A stretch of 64,000 bases of DNA, taken from contig JAEXZY010000008.1 in the NCBI GenBank assembly GCA_023404955.1, positions 1 through 64,000 of the forward strand, read 5' to 3'. Below are positions 16,534 to 26,682 of the stretch, in pieces (the stretch's first letter is position 1; each line of letters starts with the position of its first letter). The notes below the pieces were generated by a model, which saw only the letters and a list, made by a program, of their open reading frames with translations, searched no databases and was not told the origin of the DNA. Source of the DNA: Actinomycetes bacterium (GTDB lineage: Bacteria; Actinomycetota; Actinomycetes; Mycobacteriales; Mycobacteriaceae). The translations under genes were made by a program, and so were the position numbers.

Positions 16534-18627
16534 TCACTCCCTACGCAGTAGGTTCATTCGTTGGTCGGCCGGGACCTGGGGCATGTTGAGCACGTGCGCC
16601 ACCGCACGGGCGGGCTCCAGGCGCACGTAGTTGCTCTGACCCCACTGGTATTCCTCTCCGGTGATCTCGTCGCGTACCCAGAAACGCTCCTGCTGATCCA
16701 TTCCCAGTGCGCCCATGTCCAACCACACGGTGCCTTCTTCGGGCCCGAACGGGTTGAGCGTCACCACGACGAGGACCTGATCGCCGCTGACCGGGTCGAA
16801 CTTGCTGTACGCCAGCAGCGCGTCGTTGTCGACGTGATGGAACGTGATCGTGCGCAGCTGGTGCAGAGCGGGATGGAGCCGACGAATCTCGTTGAGCCGG
16901 GCCAGGAACGGCTCGAGTGACTCACCATCGGCGAGAGCTGCGTCGAAGTCGCGGGGGCGCAGCTCGTACTTCTCCGAATCGAGGTACTCCTCGCTGCCCT
17001 CCCGTACCGCGCGATGCTCGAACAGCTCGTAGCCGGAGTACACGCCCCACGTCGGGCTCATCGTGGCGGCCAGTGCAGCCCGGATCGCGAACATTCCCGG
17101 CCCGCCGTGCTGCAGGCTCTCGTGCAGGATGTCCGGGGTGTTCGGCCAGAGGCTCTGCCGCGCGTAGTCGGCGTGCTCGGCGATCGACTGGCCGAATTCG
17201 ATCAGCTCCCACTTCGCGGTGCGCCAGGTGAAGTATGTGTAGGACTGCGTGTATCCCAGTTTGGCCAGGCCGAACAGGCGCGCCGGCCGAGTGAACGCCT
17301 CGGCGAGGAACAGCACGTCGGGATCGATGTTCTTGACCTCGCCGATCAGCCATGCCCAGAAGTTCGGCGGCTTGGTATGAGGGTTGTCGACGCGAAACAC
17401 CTTGACGCCGTGAGACACCCAGAACTTCACGACGCGAAGGACTTCCTCGTAGAGGCCCGCCGGGTCGTTGTCGAAATTCAGCGGATAGATGTCCTGGTAC
17501 TTCTTCGGCGGGTTCTCCGCGTACGCGATCGTCCCGTCCGGCAGCACGGTGAACCACTCCGGATGCGCCTTGGCCCACGGATGGTCGGGCGCGCACTGCA
17601 GAGCGAGGTCGAGAGCGACCTCCAAGCCCTCTCCGCGCGCCGCGGCGACGAAATCGTCGAAGTCGTCGATCGTGCCCAGATCGGGGTGGACGGCGTCGTG
17701 CCCGCCCTCATCACTGCCGATGGCCCACGGCGAGCCGACGTCATTGGGGCCGGCGGTGACGCTGTTGTTGCGCCCCTTGCGGTGCACCTTGCCGATCGGG
17801 TGGATCGGCGGCAGGTACACGATGTCGAAGCCCATGCGGGCCACCCGGGGCAACGCCTTGGTGGCTGTCGAGAACGTGCCGTGCACCGGGTTGCCGGAGC
17901 TGTCCCAGCCGCCCGTCGAGCGCGGAAAGAATTCGTACCAGGAGCTGAACCGGGCCAGCGGCCGATCCACCCAGATGCCGTGCGCCTCGCCGCGGGTGAT
18001 GAGTTCCCGCAGCGGGTACTGGTCGACCAGCTCGGTGACCTCGGGGGACAGCGCAGCGCCGGCGCGGTAGAACGGGTCTCCCGGCGTCTTCAGCCGCTCG
18101 GCGGCCTCCATCAACGGGTAGCGATCTTGACGCGGCACGCCCGCCGCGGCGCGCTCGAGCAGCTTCGCGCCGACGAGCAGGTCGTTCGACAGTTCGCCCT
18201 CGCTCTGCCCGGCGTCGAGCTTGGCGATCACGTGGTGGCGCCAGGTCGCGATGGGATCCCCCCAGCCGTCGACGCGGAACGTCCACAGTCCGACCGCGTC
18301 GGGAGTGAACTGGCCGTGGAAGACGTCAGGCGTGCGCCCGGCCGCCATCGGCAATGCCGACGGGCGGATACGCGCCGCGGACGGCGCGACGACCTCTTCG
18401 ATCGGGACCGCTTCCGTCGTCTTGGTCCGACCTGGCGGTTCGTCGGCCAGGGCCGGGTAGTTGGTGCCGTGGTAGCGGACGACCAGCGTGGCGGCGACCG
18501 CATCGTGGCCTTCGCGCCACACCGTCGCGGTCACCGGAACCACCTCGCCGACCACCGCCTTGGCGGGGAATCGCCCGCCGGACACCACTGGTGCGACGTC
18601 ATCGATTTCGATCCGACCGGCGGTCAC
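16534..18627 (-). CDS. glgE: Alpha-1,4-glucan:maltose-1-phosphate maltosyltransferase
   Basis: The 697-residue GH13_3 enzyme transfers maltose from alpha-maltose-1-phosphate to the non-reducing end of alpha-1,4-glucans. The nucleophile is Asp414 in VFRVDNPHTKP and the acid Glu443 in LFLAEAFTRPA; their 29-residue spacing equals that of the characterised M. tuberculosis enzyme. It leads an operon with glgB and is divergent from glgP across a 203-base region that contains a plausible promoter. Loss of GlgE in mycobacteria leads to toxic maltose-1-phosphate build-up. Confidence 0.97.
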   Translation of the reverse strand: MTAGRIEIDDVAPVVSGGRFPAKAVVGEVVPVTATVWREGHDAVAATLVVRYHGTNYPALADEPPGRTKTTEAVPIEEVVAPSAARIRPSALPMAAGRTPDVFHGQFTPDAVGLWTFRVDGWGDPIATWRHHVIAKLDAGQSEGELSNDLLVGAKLLERAAAGVPRQDRYPLMEAAERLKTPGDPFYRAGAALSPEVTELVDQYPLRELITRGEAHGIWVDRPLARFSSWYEFFPRSTGGWDSSGNPVHGTFSTATKALPRVARMGFDIVYLPPIHPIGKVHRKGRNNSVTAGPNDVGSPWAIGSDEGGHDAVHPDLGTIDDFDDFVAAARGEGLEVALDLALQCAPDHPWAKAHPEWFTVLPDGTIAYAENPPKKYQDIYPLNFDNDPAGLYEEVLRVVKFWVSHGVKVFRVDNPHTKPPNFWAWLIGEVKNIDPDVLFLAEAFTRPARLFGLAKLGYTQSYTYFTWRTAKWELIEFGQSIAEHADYARQSLWPNTPDILHESLQHGGPGMFAIRAALAATMSPTWGVYSGYELFEHRAVREGSEEYLDSEKYELRPRDFDAALADGESLEPFLARLNEIRRLHPALHQLRTITFHHVDNDALLAYSKFDPVSGDQVLVVVTLNPFGPEEGTVWLDMGALGMDQQERFWVRDEITGEEYQWGQSNYVRLEPARAVAHVLNMPQVPADQRMNLLRRE

Positions 18628-18734
18628 TCAAGCACTCCCTACACGTTGCATGTCGAGCGCGGCTCGGGGTCTCGCCCCCGCCGCGCGCCGTCCCTGGATG
18701 GTCTGGTCACACCTCGTCGTGCACCTTCGTCGCG

Positions 18735-18762
18735 CCTATACCCACCGTAGTGTCAGCCTCAA
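18735..18762 (-). promoter_or_regulatory. Candidate promoter of glgE-glgB
   Basis: Read on the minus strand, TTGAGG and TATAGG are separated by 16 bases (complements of 18757-18762 and 18735-18740). This is a good match to a SigA-type promoter and would start transcription about 100 bases before the glgE GTG/ATG. No other equally good hexamer pair was noticed in this divergent region. Found by eye only. Confidence 0.4.
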
Positions 18763-18830
18763 CCCCGCGGGAGAAACGAAGTGCAGCACGTCACCCATGG
18801 GCGGACGCCGCGCCAGTAAGGTGAGCACGC

Positions 18831-21449
18831 GTGAAGGCTCTCCGTCGGTTCACCGTCCGCGCCCACCTCCCGCAACCGCTGGCCGCACTGGAACGGCTGT
18901 CGATCAATTTGCGGTGGTCATGGGACAAACCGACCCAGGATCTGTTCCAGGCGATCGATCCCGAACTGTGGAAACTCGTCGGCGAGGACCCGGTGGCGAT
19001 GCTCGGCCACGTCAGCCCCGACCGGCTGGAGGACCTGGCCCGCGACGATCACTTCGTCGAGCGCCTCGGTGCCCTCGCCGCGGATCTGGACGACTACCTG
19101 AGCCGTCCGCTGTGGTACCAGCAGCTGGCGCAGACCGGGGGGGACGCCGTTGCGTTGCCCAACGGCATCGCGTACTTCTCGATGGAATTCGGCGTTGCCG
19201 AAGTGCTGCCTAACTACTCGGGAGGGCTCGGCATCCTGGCCGGTGACCATCTGAAGTCTGCGTCGGACCTCGGGCTGCCGTTGATCGCGGTCGGGCTGTA
19301 CTACCGGTCGGGCTACTTCCGGCAGTCGCTGACCGCCGACGGCTGGCAGCACGAGAACTATCCGCTGCTCGACCCGCAGGGCCTGCCGCTGCGCCTGCTC
19401 ACCGACGCCGCGGGGGAGACCGTGCTGGTCAGCCTGGCGCTTCCCGACTCCGCCGAGTTGTTCGCCCGAGTCTGGATCGCCCATGTCGGCCGCATCCCGC
19501 TGCTGCTGCTCGATTCCGACATCCCCGAGAACGACCACCAGCTGCGGTCGGTGACCGACCGGCTCTACGGCGGCGACCAGGAACACCGCATCCGGCAGGA
19601 ATTGCTTGCCGGCATCGGCGGCGTGCGCGCGATCCGGGCATTCACTCAGATCGAGGGGCTGGCCGCACCCGAGGTCTTCCACATGAACGAGGGCCACGCC
19701 GGGTTCCTCGGAGCCGAACGCATCCGTGAACTGATCGAGGCGGGCCTCGATTTCGACACCGCGCTGACGGTGGTGCGCTCCTCGACGGTCTTCACCACCC
19801 ACACCCCGGTGCCGGCCGGTATCGACCGGTTCCCGGTCGACATGGTGCAGCGGTACTTCGGCGCCGACCCGGGCGGCTCGAGCTCGAGGTTGCTGCCGGG
19901 GGTTCCGGTCGAGCGCATCCTCGCGTTCGGATCCGAGGACGACCCGACGAAGTTCAACATGGCCCACATGGGGCTGCGGCTGGCCCAGCGCGCCAACGGG
20001 GTGTCGCTGCTGCACGGCCGCGTGAGCCGGGAGATGTTCAACAATCTGTGGCCGGGGTTCGATCCGGCCGAGGTGCCAATCGGGTCGATCACCAACGGGG
20101 TGCACGCCCCGACGTGGGCGGCGCCGCAATGGCTGGAACTCGGGCGCGAGCTGCTGGGTAGCCAGGATCTGAGTTCGCTGCAGGAGCCCGAGACGTGGGA
20201 GCGTCTGCATGAGGTCGACCCGGGTCACCTGTGGTGGATCCGGTCCCAACTGCGTGAGGCGCTGGTGCACGACGTCCGCGACCGGGTGCGGCGGTCATGG
20301 TTGGAGCGCGGGGCCGCCGAGGCTGAACTAGGTTGGATCGCAACAGCATTCGATCCGAACGTGTTGACCATCGGGTTCGCGCGCCGGGTGCCGACCTACA
20401 AGCGCCTGACGTTGATGCTGCGCGACCCCGAGCGGCTGCGGCGCCTGCTGCTCGATCCCGAACGTCCCGTGCAGCTGATCGTCGCCGGCAAGTCGCACCC
20501 CGCCGACGAGGGCGGCAAGTCGCTGATCCAGCAGGTGGTGCGGTTCGCCGACCAGGCTGACGTCCGGCATCGCATCGCGTTCCTGCCCGACTACGACATG
20601 TCGATGGCGCGCACGCTGTACCACGGCTGCGACGTGTGGCTGAACAACCCGCTGCGGCCCCTGGAGGCCTGCGGCACGTCGGGGATGAAGAGTGCGCTCA
20701 ACGGCGGACTCAATCTGTCGATCCGCGACGGCTGGTGGGACGAGTGGTACGACGGCGAAAACGGTTGGGAGATCCCGACTGCCGACGGACTGACCGACGA
20801 GAACCGGCGCGACGACCTGGAGGCGGCCGCCCTCTACGACTTGCTCGAGCGAGCGGTGGCGCCGAAGTTCTACGACCGCGATGAACGCGGCGTCCCGACC
20901 CGCTGGGTCGAGATGGTGCGTCACACCCTGCAGGTCCTCGGCCCGAAGGTGCTGGCGTCGCGGATGGTGCGGGACTACACCGAGCGCTACTACCTGCCGG
21001 CGGCCCGCGCCCTGCGGCAGTCGATCGAGCCGGGGGACGCCACCGAGGGACCGTTCGGTGCGGCGCGCGAGCTCGCGCTGTACCGGCAGAAGGTGCACGC
21101 GGCGTGGCCGGACGTTCGCGTCGTCGAGGTCGACAGTTCCGGGCTGCCCGACACGCCGCTGCTGGGTTCGGAGCTGACGCTCACCGCGCGGGTGTGCCTG
21201 GAGGGGCTGCGGCCCGACGAGGTGACGGTGCAGGCGGTGCTCGGACGTGTGGACGCCGGTGACGCACTGGTGGAACCGGTGACGATCCCGATGACGCACT
21301 CGGGGACGTCCGACGGCGGCGAGGACATGTTCACCGCGAGCACGCCGCTGCCGGTCACCGGCCCGGTCGGATACACCGTGCGCGTGCTGCCCCATCATCG
21401 GCTGCTGGCCGGCGACAACGAGTTGGGTCTGGTGACGCTGGCAGGCTGA
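18831..21449 (+). CDS. glgP: Alpha-glucan (glycogen) phosphorylase
   Basis: The 872-residue enzyme releases glucose-1-phosphate (or maltose-1-phosphate-linked products are handled by its neighbour GlgE) from alpha-glucans by phosphorolysis. It belongs to the alpha-glucan phosphorylase group with an N-terminal DUF3417 segment (about 10-120). The PLP lysine is in the conserved ACGTSGMKSALNGG stretch, followed by LSIRDGWWDEWYDGENGWEIP. It starts at GTG. It is divergent from glgE-glgB, so synthesis and breakdown genes share one regulatory region; syntenic with Rv1328. Confidence 0.95.
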   Translation: MKALRRFTVRAHLPQPLAALERLSINLRWSWDKPTQDLFQAIDPELWKLVGEDPVAMLGHVSPDRLEDLARDDHFVERLGALAADLDDYLSRPLWYQQLAQTGGDAVALPNGIAYFSMEFGVAEVLPNYSGGLGILAGDHLKSASDLGLPLIAVGLYYRSGYFRQSLTADGWQHENYPLLDPQGLPLRLLTDAAGETVLVSLALPDSAELFARVWIAHVGRIPLLLLDSDIPENDHQLRSVTDRLYGGDQEHRIRQELLAGIGGVRAIRAFTQIEGLAAPEVFHMNEGHAGFLGAERIRELIEAGLDFDTALTVVRSSTVFTTHTPVPAGIDRFPVDMVQRYFGADPGGSSSRLLPGVPVERILAFGSEDDPTKFNMAHMGLRLAQRANGVSLLHGRVSREMFNNLWPGFDPAEVPIGSITNGVHAPTWAAPQWLELGRELLGSQDLSSLQEPETWERLHEVDPGHLWWIRSQLREALVHDVRDRVRRSWLERGAAEAELGWIATAFDPNVLTIGFARRVPTYKRLTLMLRDPERLRRLLLDPERPVQLIVAGKSHPADEGGKSLIQQVVRFADQADVRHRIAFLPDYDMSMARTLYHGCDVWLNNPLRPLEACGTSGMKSALNGGLNLSIRDGWWDEWYDGENGWEIPTADGLTDENRRDDLEAAALYDLLERAVAPKFYDRDERGVPTRWVEMVRHTLQVLGPKVLASRMVRDYTERYYLPAARALRQSIEPGDATEGPFGAARELALYRQKVHAAWPDVRVVEVDSSGLPDTPLLGSELTLTARVCLEGLRPDEVTVQAVLGRVDAGDALVEPVTIPMTHSGTSDGGEDMFTASTPLPVTGPVGYTVRVLPHHRLLAGDNELGLVTLAG

Positions 21450-21454
21450 TCAGG

Positions 21455-22900
21455 TCAGCGGAAGCGGGCGAAGCAGCGGTCGGCGTCACCGAGCACACCC
21501 ACGCGGAACGCGTCGATGCGGGAGAACCCCGACGGCACCGATTCGCCGTTGACGTCGCTGGCCGCCAGCCCGTTGGTGAGCAGGCCCGACACCGCCTCGT
21601 CGACGTCCCCGGCGGTCAGGGCGATGGTGGCACCGTCGGGCGTGGTGACCTGTTTGGACATCTTGACCGTCGCGACCCCGGTGAGGCACGCGGTGCGCAG
21701 CGCGGCCTCAGCGTTGTCCAGAGCCACCCCGCCGCGCTCGTGTTGGATCGCCTGCATGTAGCGCGACACCAGGACCGAGTAGGCCACATTGTCGCCGGAG
21801 GCCAGCCCACCCTCGGCGTCCTGCGCGCCGAGTTCGGTCAGCGCCGGCAGGTCCACGACGATGGTGTTGGTCGCCGGGCAGTACGACGCGGGCGGGCTGG
21901 GGCGCGCGTCGGCGCACGTGTCCGCGGCCGCCGTGTCGAAGCTGAGTGCGGGAGGGGCGCTGGGGGAGAACAGGATTCCCATCGCGTCGACGATCGAGCG
22001 CACCGAACTCTCGTCGATCGCCAACTCGCCGGACTCGTCCTCGGGCAGCAGGACCGGGAGGTCGCCACGTCGCTGGCCGATCTCCCGCATGTCGATTCCC
22101 GCGCACGCCGCCGGACCGTCGGTGAACCCGAACTGGAACGCCGAGATGCGCTCGAAGGCCGAGCCGTGCTCGTCGACGCCCGCTTGGGGATCGCCCTGCT
22201 GCACCAGAGGATCGCGGAACGAGATCACGCCGGCCAGCACACTGTTGAGCCCGTCCCCGGTGCTCAGCGAGAAGCGCGGCGAGTTGTCCTCGGCCACCCA
22301 GCGCATGTACGCACCGGCCAGACAGTCGGCCTGCTGCTCGGCAACCAGCGTCGGGGTGTCGCGGGTGGCCATCTTCGCGGCGCGGCTCACGGCATGGCCG
22401 TACTCGTGGGCCAGCACCATCGCGACGCCGATGTCGCCGTGCGCGCGGCGCAGACCCGGTAGCAGTTCACCGCGGTCCCAACCGATCGTCCTGTCGGGGT
22501 AACAGTAGGCGGCATTGATCAGACCGAATGTGGTCTCACCACAGAATGTCCCGTCGAAACCGCCTGCATCCCAGGAGATCAATTCCTTGACGGGCGTGAA
22601 ACCGTCGTCGAAGGTCTCCGGATATGCGCTCTCCCAATACTGTTCGACGTCGCTGACCGCGCTCGCGGCCAGGTTGTCGATCTGGCCGCCGTCGGTGCCT
22701 TCAACCGTGCGGCTGGGCCCTTCGGCGTTCGGGCGCAGGCCTGTGGGTCCGTCGGTGGCCGGCATGCCGGCCACCGAGAACGGATCGTTGAATACTGATA
22801 CGGCGTTGCCCTGCAGGGTGGTCGAGCAGGCGGCACACAGCAGCGCGCCGACCGCGACCACGGCGATCAGCACCTGTCGAGAGCGTGACGACGGACCCAT
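21455..22900 (-). CDS. Exported neutral zinc metallopeptidase, probable lipoprotein
   Basis: The 481-residue protein starts with a basic tail and a hydrophobic segment (residues 9-21) that ends LLCAAC, so Cys22-23 could be lipidated although position -3 is atypical. The zinc motif HEYGHAVSR (HExxH) lies in the middle and matches the neutral zinc metallopeptidase family (PF04228-like). It therefore probably acts outside the membrane. The start is chosen at the signal-peptide Met; longer readings have no signal. It converges on glgP with a 5-base gap. Confidence 0.85.
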   Translation of the reverse strand: MGPSSRSRQVLIAVVAVGALLCAACSTTLQGNAVSVFNDPFSVAGMPATDGPTGLRPNAEGPSRTVEGTDGGQIDNLAASAVSDVEQYWESAYPETFDDGFTPVKELISWDAGGFDGTFCGETTFGLINAAYCYPDRTIGWDRGELLPGLRRAHGDIGVAMVLAHEYGHAVSRAAKMATRDTPTLVAEQQADCLAGAYMRWVAEDNSPRFSLSTGDGLNSVLAGVISFRDPLVQQGDPQAGVDEHGSAFERISAFQFGFTDGPAACAGIDMREIGQRRGDLPVLLPEDESGELAIDESSVRSIVDAMGILFSPSAPPALSFDTAAADTCADARPSPPASYCPATNTIVVDLPALTELGAQDAEGGLASGDNVAYSVLVSRYMQAIQHERGGVALDNAEAALRTACLTGVATVKMSKQVTTPDGATIALTAGDVDEAVSGLLTNGLAASDVNGESVPSGFSRIDAFRVGVLGDADRCFARFR

Positions 22901-22980
22901 GACGCCGCCTTTCGGTCGTTCCTGCGAGGTCGACAATAACGACCACGCTGCCCCGCCGCCCGACAGTCGACGAACCTCGC

Positions 22981-24972
22981 TCAGCCGGCGTCGTGCAGCC
23001 GGCGCAGCGCCGCTCGCACAGCGCTGCCGTCGGTGGTCGCCCAGAACGGCGGCAGAGACGATCTCAGGTACCCGCTGTAGCGCGCGGTCGCCATCCGGGA
23101 GTCGAGGACGGCGACGACCCCGCGGTCGTCGATGCGGCGCAGCAGCCGGCCGGCGCCCTGGGCCAGCAGCAGCGCGGCGTGGCTGGCGGCCACCGCCATG
23201 AAGCCGTTGCCGCCGCGGGCGGCCACGGCGCGCTGGCGTGCAGTCAGCAGCGGATCGTCGGGCCGGGGGAATGGGATTCGGTCGATCAGCACCAGCGACA
23301 GCGACGGACCAGGCACGTCGACGCCCTGCCACAGCGACAGGGTGCCGAACAGAGACGTCTGCTCATCGGCGGCGAAGCGGGCGATCAGTGCGGCAGTGGT
23401 GTCCTCGCCCTGACAGAGCACCGGTGTGGTGAGGCGGTCTCGCATGATCTCCGCGGTGGCCCGCGCCGCGCGCATCGACGAGAACAGTCCGAGTGTGCGC
23501 CCGTCCGCCGCCTCGATCAGACCGGCGATCTCGTCGAGCTGTTCGGCCGCGCCGACGCCGTCGCGACCCGGCGGCGGCAGATGCGCGGCGACGTACAGGA
23601 TCGCCGAGCGGGCGTGATCGAACGGTGAGCCGACGTCGAGCCCGCGCCAGCGGGTCTCGGTCTCGGCCGTGCCGGTCAGCCCCCACGCCGCAGCCATCGC
23701 GTCGAAATCCCCGCCGACGGTCAGTGTCGCCGAGGTGAGCACCGCGGTGGTGGGGCCGAACAGTCGCGCCCGTAACAACCCGGCGACCGACAACGGTGCG
23801 ACCCGCAGCAGCGTCCGGTTGCCCGTGCGGGGATCCTCGATGTGTTCGACCCAGACGACGTCCGTGCGGTCGGGGATGGCGGGCACGAAGGAGGCGAGGA
23901 CCCGGGAGGCCGTGTCGGCGACGTCGCCCAGCGCGGTCGCTGCCTCGGCGCGCGCGGACGCCGTCTTCGGATCGTTCGGTGCAGTCTCGATCGCGGTGCG
24001 GGCGCGGCTCGCACTGTCCCGCAGCACGCTCAGGTAACTGCCGAGTTCCTCGTCGAGCACGTCGATGCGGCCCGCACGGGCGTCGTACAGTGCCGACGAC
24101 AGCGTCGCAGCGGCGGCCTCGAAGCGCTCGGCGAGTTCGGCGTCGATCACGCGGGCGGCCCGGCGCTGCGCGATTCCCAGCGACGTCGCCGAGAGTTCGG
24201 CGGTCGCCACCCCCGTCACGCGATCCACCAGTTCGTGGGCTTCGTCGACCACCAGCAGGTCGTGTTCGGGCAGCACGTTCGCATCGCCGATCGCGTCGAT
24301 GGCGAGCAGCGCGTGGTTGGTCACCACCACGTCGGCGTCGGCAGCGCGGTCTCGGGCGCGTTCGGCGAAGCAGTCGGTGCCGAACGGGCAGCGCGACACC
24401 CCGATGCATTCACGCGCGGACACGCTCACCTGAGACCAGGCGCGGTCCGGCACTCCGGGTACGACGTCGTCGCGGTCGCCCGTCTGCGTGATGGCCGACC
24501 ACTCGGTGAGGCGGGCGACGTCCCGGCCCAGCGCGGTGGACGCGATGGGATTGAACAGCTGGTCCTGCGGCTGGTCATCGCCGGATTCGGTTGCTCCGTT
24601 GTGGATTTTGTTCAGACACAAGTAGTTTCCGCGGCCCTTGAGCAATGCGAACTCGGGGCGCCGGGGGAGGTGGGGAGCGAGTGAATCAGCCAGCCGGGGC
24701 AGGTCCCGGTCGACGAGCTGGCGTTGCAGCGCGATCGTCGCGGTGGACACCACGACAGGCCGCTCGTCAGCCAGTGCATGGGCGATCGCGGGCACCAGAT
24801 AGGCCAGCGATTTGCCGGTGCCCGTGCCGGCCTGCACCGCCAGATGCTCGCCGCTGTTGAAGGATTGCGCGACCGCCTCGGCCATCGCCACCTGGCCGTC
24901 CCGGTGGGCGCCGCCCAGCGCGGTGACGGCGGCGGCGAGCAGTTCGGCGACCTCGCCCGGCCGGGTGCCCAC
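22981..24972 (-). CDS. dinG: DinG-family ATP-dependent helicase (XPD-like)
   Basis: The 663-residue superfamily 2 helicase has Walker A AGTGTGKSLAYLVP near residue 40, the DEAH box VVDEAHELVD near 240, and four Cys residues between them (LCLNKI plus RECIGVSRCPFGTDC) that can hold the 4Fe-4S cluster of XPD/DinG helicases. The C-terminal motif GAGRLLRRIDDRGVVAVLDSR is helicase motif VI. It starts at GTG, 3 bases after pncB in the opposite sense of reading order (pncB is upstream on the minus strand). Syntenic with Rv1329c. Confidence 0.94.
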   Translation of the reverse strand: MGTRPGEVAELLAAAVTALGGAHRDGQVAMAEAVAQSFNSGEHLAVQAGTGTGKSLAYLVPAIAHALADERPVVVSTATIALQRQLVDRDLPRLADSLAPHLPRRPEFALLKGRGNYLCLNKIHNGATESGDDQPQDQLFNPIASTALGRDVARLTEWSAITQTGDRDDVVPGVPDRAWSQVSVSARECIGVSRCPFGTDCFAERARDRAADADVVVTNHALLAIDAIGDANVLPEHDLLVVDEAHELVDRVTGVATAELSATSLGIAQRRAARVIDAELAERFEAAAATLSSALYDARAGRIDVLDEELGSYLSVLRDSASRARTAIETAPNDPKTASARAEAATALGDVADTASRVLASFVPAIPDRTDVVWVEHIEDPRTGNRTLLRVAPLSVAGLLRARLFGPTTAVLTSATLTVGGDFDAMAAAWGLTGTAETETRWRGLDVGSPFDHARSAILYVAAHLPPPGRDGVGAAEQLDEIAGLIEAADGRTLGLFSSMRAARATAEIMRDRLTTPVLCQGEDTTAALIARFAADEQTSLFGTLSLWQGVDVPGPSLSLVLIDRIPFPRPDDPLLTARQRAVAARGGNGFMAVAASHAALLLAQGAGRLLRRIDDRGVVAVLDSRMATARYSGYLRSSLPPFWATTDGSAVRAALRRLHDAG

Positions 24973-24975
24973 GCC

Positions 24976-26319
24976 CTACCGTCCGCGCGGGGCGATCATC
25001 CGGGTCGGAACCGCGGGTTCGCCTTTGGACAGTTTCAGCCCGTCCCAGGGCAAGCTGAGCAACCCCTGCGCCACGCGATCACGGGCGGCGGCCAGGGACA
25101 GGTCGGCCACTGCCCGGCCGTCGCGCACCAGCGGCATCGTCACCGGACGGCCCATGAGATCGGACGGGACGTCGAACGACTCATCGCGGGGATACACGAC
25201 TTCCTCGACGATCGTGCCGGACTCCTTGGCCAGCCGCATGGCCTGCTTGCGGCCGCCGTGAGATTCCTTGCGGCTGCTGCGCTTGGCCACCGGAAGCCCG
25301 TCGACCTCGACCAGCTTGTAGACCATGCTCGCCGTCGGCGCGCCCGATCCGGTCACCACGGAGGTGCCCACGCCGTAGATGTCCACCGGTTCCGCCCGCA
25401 ACGCAGCGATGGCGAACTCGTCGAGGTCGCCGGAGACCACGATCTTGGTCCCTTTGGCGCCGAGCCCGTCGAGCTGAGCCCGCACCTGGCGGGCCAGCAC
25501 CCCCAGGTCTCCGGAATCGATCCGCACGGCGCCCAGCTCGGGGCCGGCGGCCTCGATCGCGTTGGCGACGCCGGCAGTGATGTCATAGGTGTCCACCAGC
25601 AATGTGGTGCCGACGCCCAGCGCGTCGACCTGCGCTCGGAACGCCGCCTTCTCCCCGTCGGACGGGGACTGGCCGGCGCTGCTGTGCAGCAACGTGAACG
25701 CATGGGCACTGGTGCCGAGCGCGGGCACGCCGTGGGTGCGTTCGGCCTCCAGGTTCGACGATCCGGTGAACCCGGCGAGATAAGCGGCGCGCGACGCGGC
25801 GACGGCCGCGGCCTCATGCGTGCGACGCGATCCCATCTCGATCAGCGGGCGGCCTTGCGCGGCGCTGACCATGCGGGCCGCCGCCGAGGCGATCGCGGTG
25901 TCATGGTTGAAGATCGACAGCACCAGTGTCTCGAGCACCACACATTCGGCGAAGGTGCCGTGCACGGAGAGCACCGGGGAACCGGGGAAGTACAGCTCAC
26001 CCTCCGGGTAGCCATCGATGTCCCCGCCGAAGCGGTAGTCGGCGAGATAGGCGAGGGTGTCGGCATCGCAGAACCGCCCCAATGTGGCGAGCTCCGCGTC
26101 GCCGAACCTGAACTGCGGCAACGCTTCCAGGAACCGCGCTGTCCCGCCGGTGACCCCGTAGCGCCGGCCGTCGGGCAATCGACGGGCGAACACCTCGAAC
26201 GAGGTGCGGCGGTGGGCGGTGCCATCCTTGAGTGCGGCCGCGAGCATGGTCAGCTCGTACTTGTCGGTCAGCAGGGCCGGTGAGGGGTGCGCAGACGGAT
26301 TCTCCGGCGACGAGGTCAC
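24976..26319 (-). CDS. pncB: Nicotinate phosphoribosyltransferase
   Basis: The 447-residue enzyme makes nicotinate mononucleotide from nicotinate and PRPP in NAD salvage. Hallmarks are the N-terminal LLTDKYELTMLAA, the phosphorylated-His region ALGTSAHAFTLLHSS and the phosphoribosyl-binding VDTYDITAGVANAI. The GTG at 26319 gives the length of M. tuberculosis PncB1 (Rv1330c); a start at 26394 would add a non-conserved extension that overlaps the clpS promoter region. It is divergent from clpS. Confidence 0.94.
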   Translation of the reverse strand: MTSSPENPSAHPSPALLTDKYELTMLAAALKDGTAHRRTSFEVFARRLPDGRRYGVTGGTARFLEALPQFRFGDAELATLGRFCDADTLAYLADYRFGGDIDGYPEGELYFPGSPVLSVHGTFAECVVLETLVLSIFNHDTAIASAAARMVSAAQGRPLIEMGSRRTHEAAAVAASRAAYLAGFTGSSNLEAERTHGVPALGTSAHAFTLLHSSAGQSPSDGEKAAFRAQVDALGVGTTLLVDTYDITAGVANAIEAAGPELGAVRIDSGDLGVLARQVRAQLDGLGAKGTKIVVSGDLDEFAIAALRAEPVDIYGVGTSVVTGSGAPTASMVYKLVEVDGLPVAKRSSRKESHGGRKQAMRLAKESGTIVEEVVYPRDESFDVPSDLMGRPVTMPLVRDGRAVADLSLAAARDRVAQGLLSLPWDGLKLSKGEPAVPTRMIAPRGR

Positions 26320-26372
26320 CGCCCAACCGTATCGGTTCGGAGCCCGGGCACGGCCCCGGTATTCTGGCCGGC

Positions 26373-26675
26373 ATGGTGACGCCGGCGAAGGCACGACCGG
26401 ATACCCGCGTAGAACGTGAGGTGAGTACCGACGCCGCGGCGGACACCCCGTGGGTGACGATCGTGTGGGACGATCCCGTGAACCTCATGACGTACGTGAC
26501 CTACGTGTTCCAGAAGCTCTTCGGCTACAGCGAGTCGCACGCCACGAAGTTGATGCTGCAGGTGCACAACGAGGGCAAAGCCGTGGTCTCGGCCGGCAGC
26601 CGGGAATCGATGGAAGTAGACGTGTCCAAGCTCCACGCCGCCGGGCTGTGGGCGACGCTACAACAGGACCGCTGA
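26373..26675 (+). CDS. clpS: ATP-dependent Clp protease adaptor ClpS
   Basis: The 100-residue N-recognin delivers proteins with N-degron residues to ClpC1-ClpP. The core WVTIVWDDPVNLMTYVTYVFQKLFGYS contains the DDPVN substrate pocket entrance and the ATKLMLQVHNEGKAVV helix. The start is the ATG at 26373; a GTG follows directly. It opens a co-directional run to 33796 with DUF2017 8 bases downstream. Syntenic with Rv1331. Confidence 0.96.
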   Translation: MVTPAKARPDTRVEREVSTDAAADTPWVTIVWDDPVNLMTYVTYVFQKLFGYSESHATKLMLQVHNEGKAVVSAGSRESMEVDVSKLHAAGLWATLQQDR

Positions 26676-26682
26676 CCCGGCT

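Noticed and set aside
14382..16589. 735-codon open frame on the plus strand opposite glgB
   Set aside because: High GC content makes long antisense frames common here. The product has no recognisable motif and mirrors glgB exactly, whose catalytic residues are intact.
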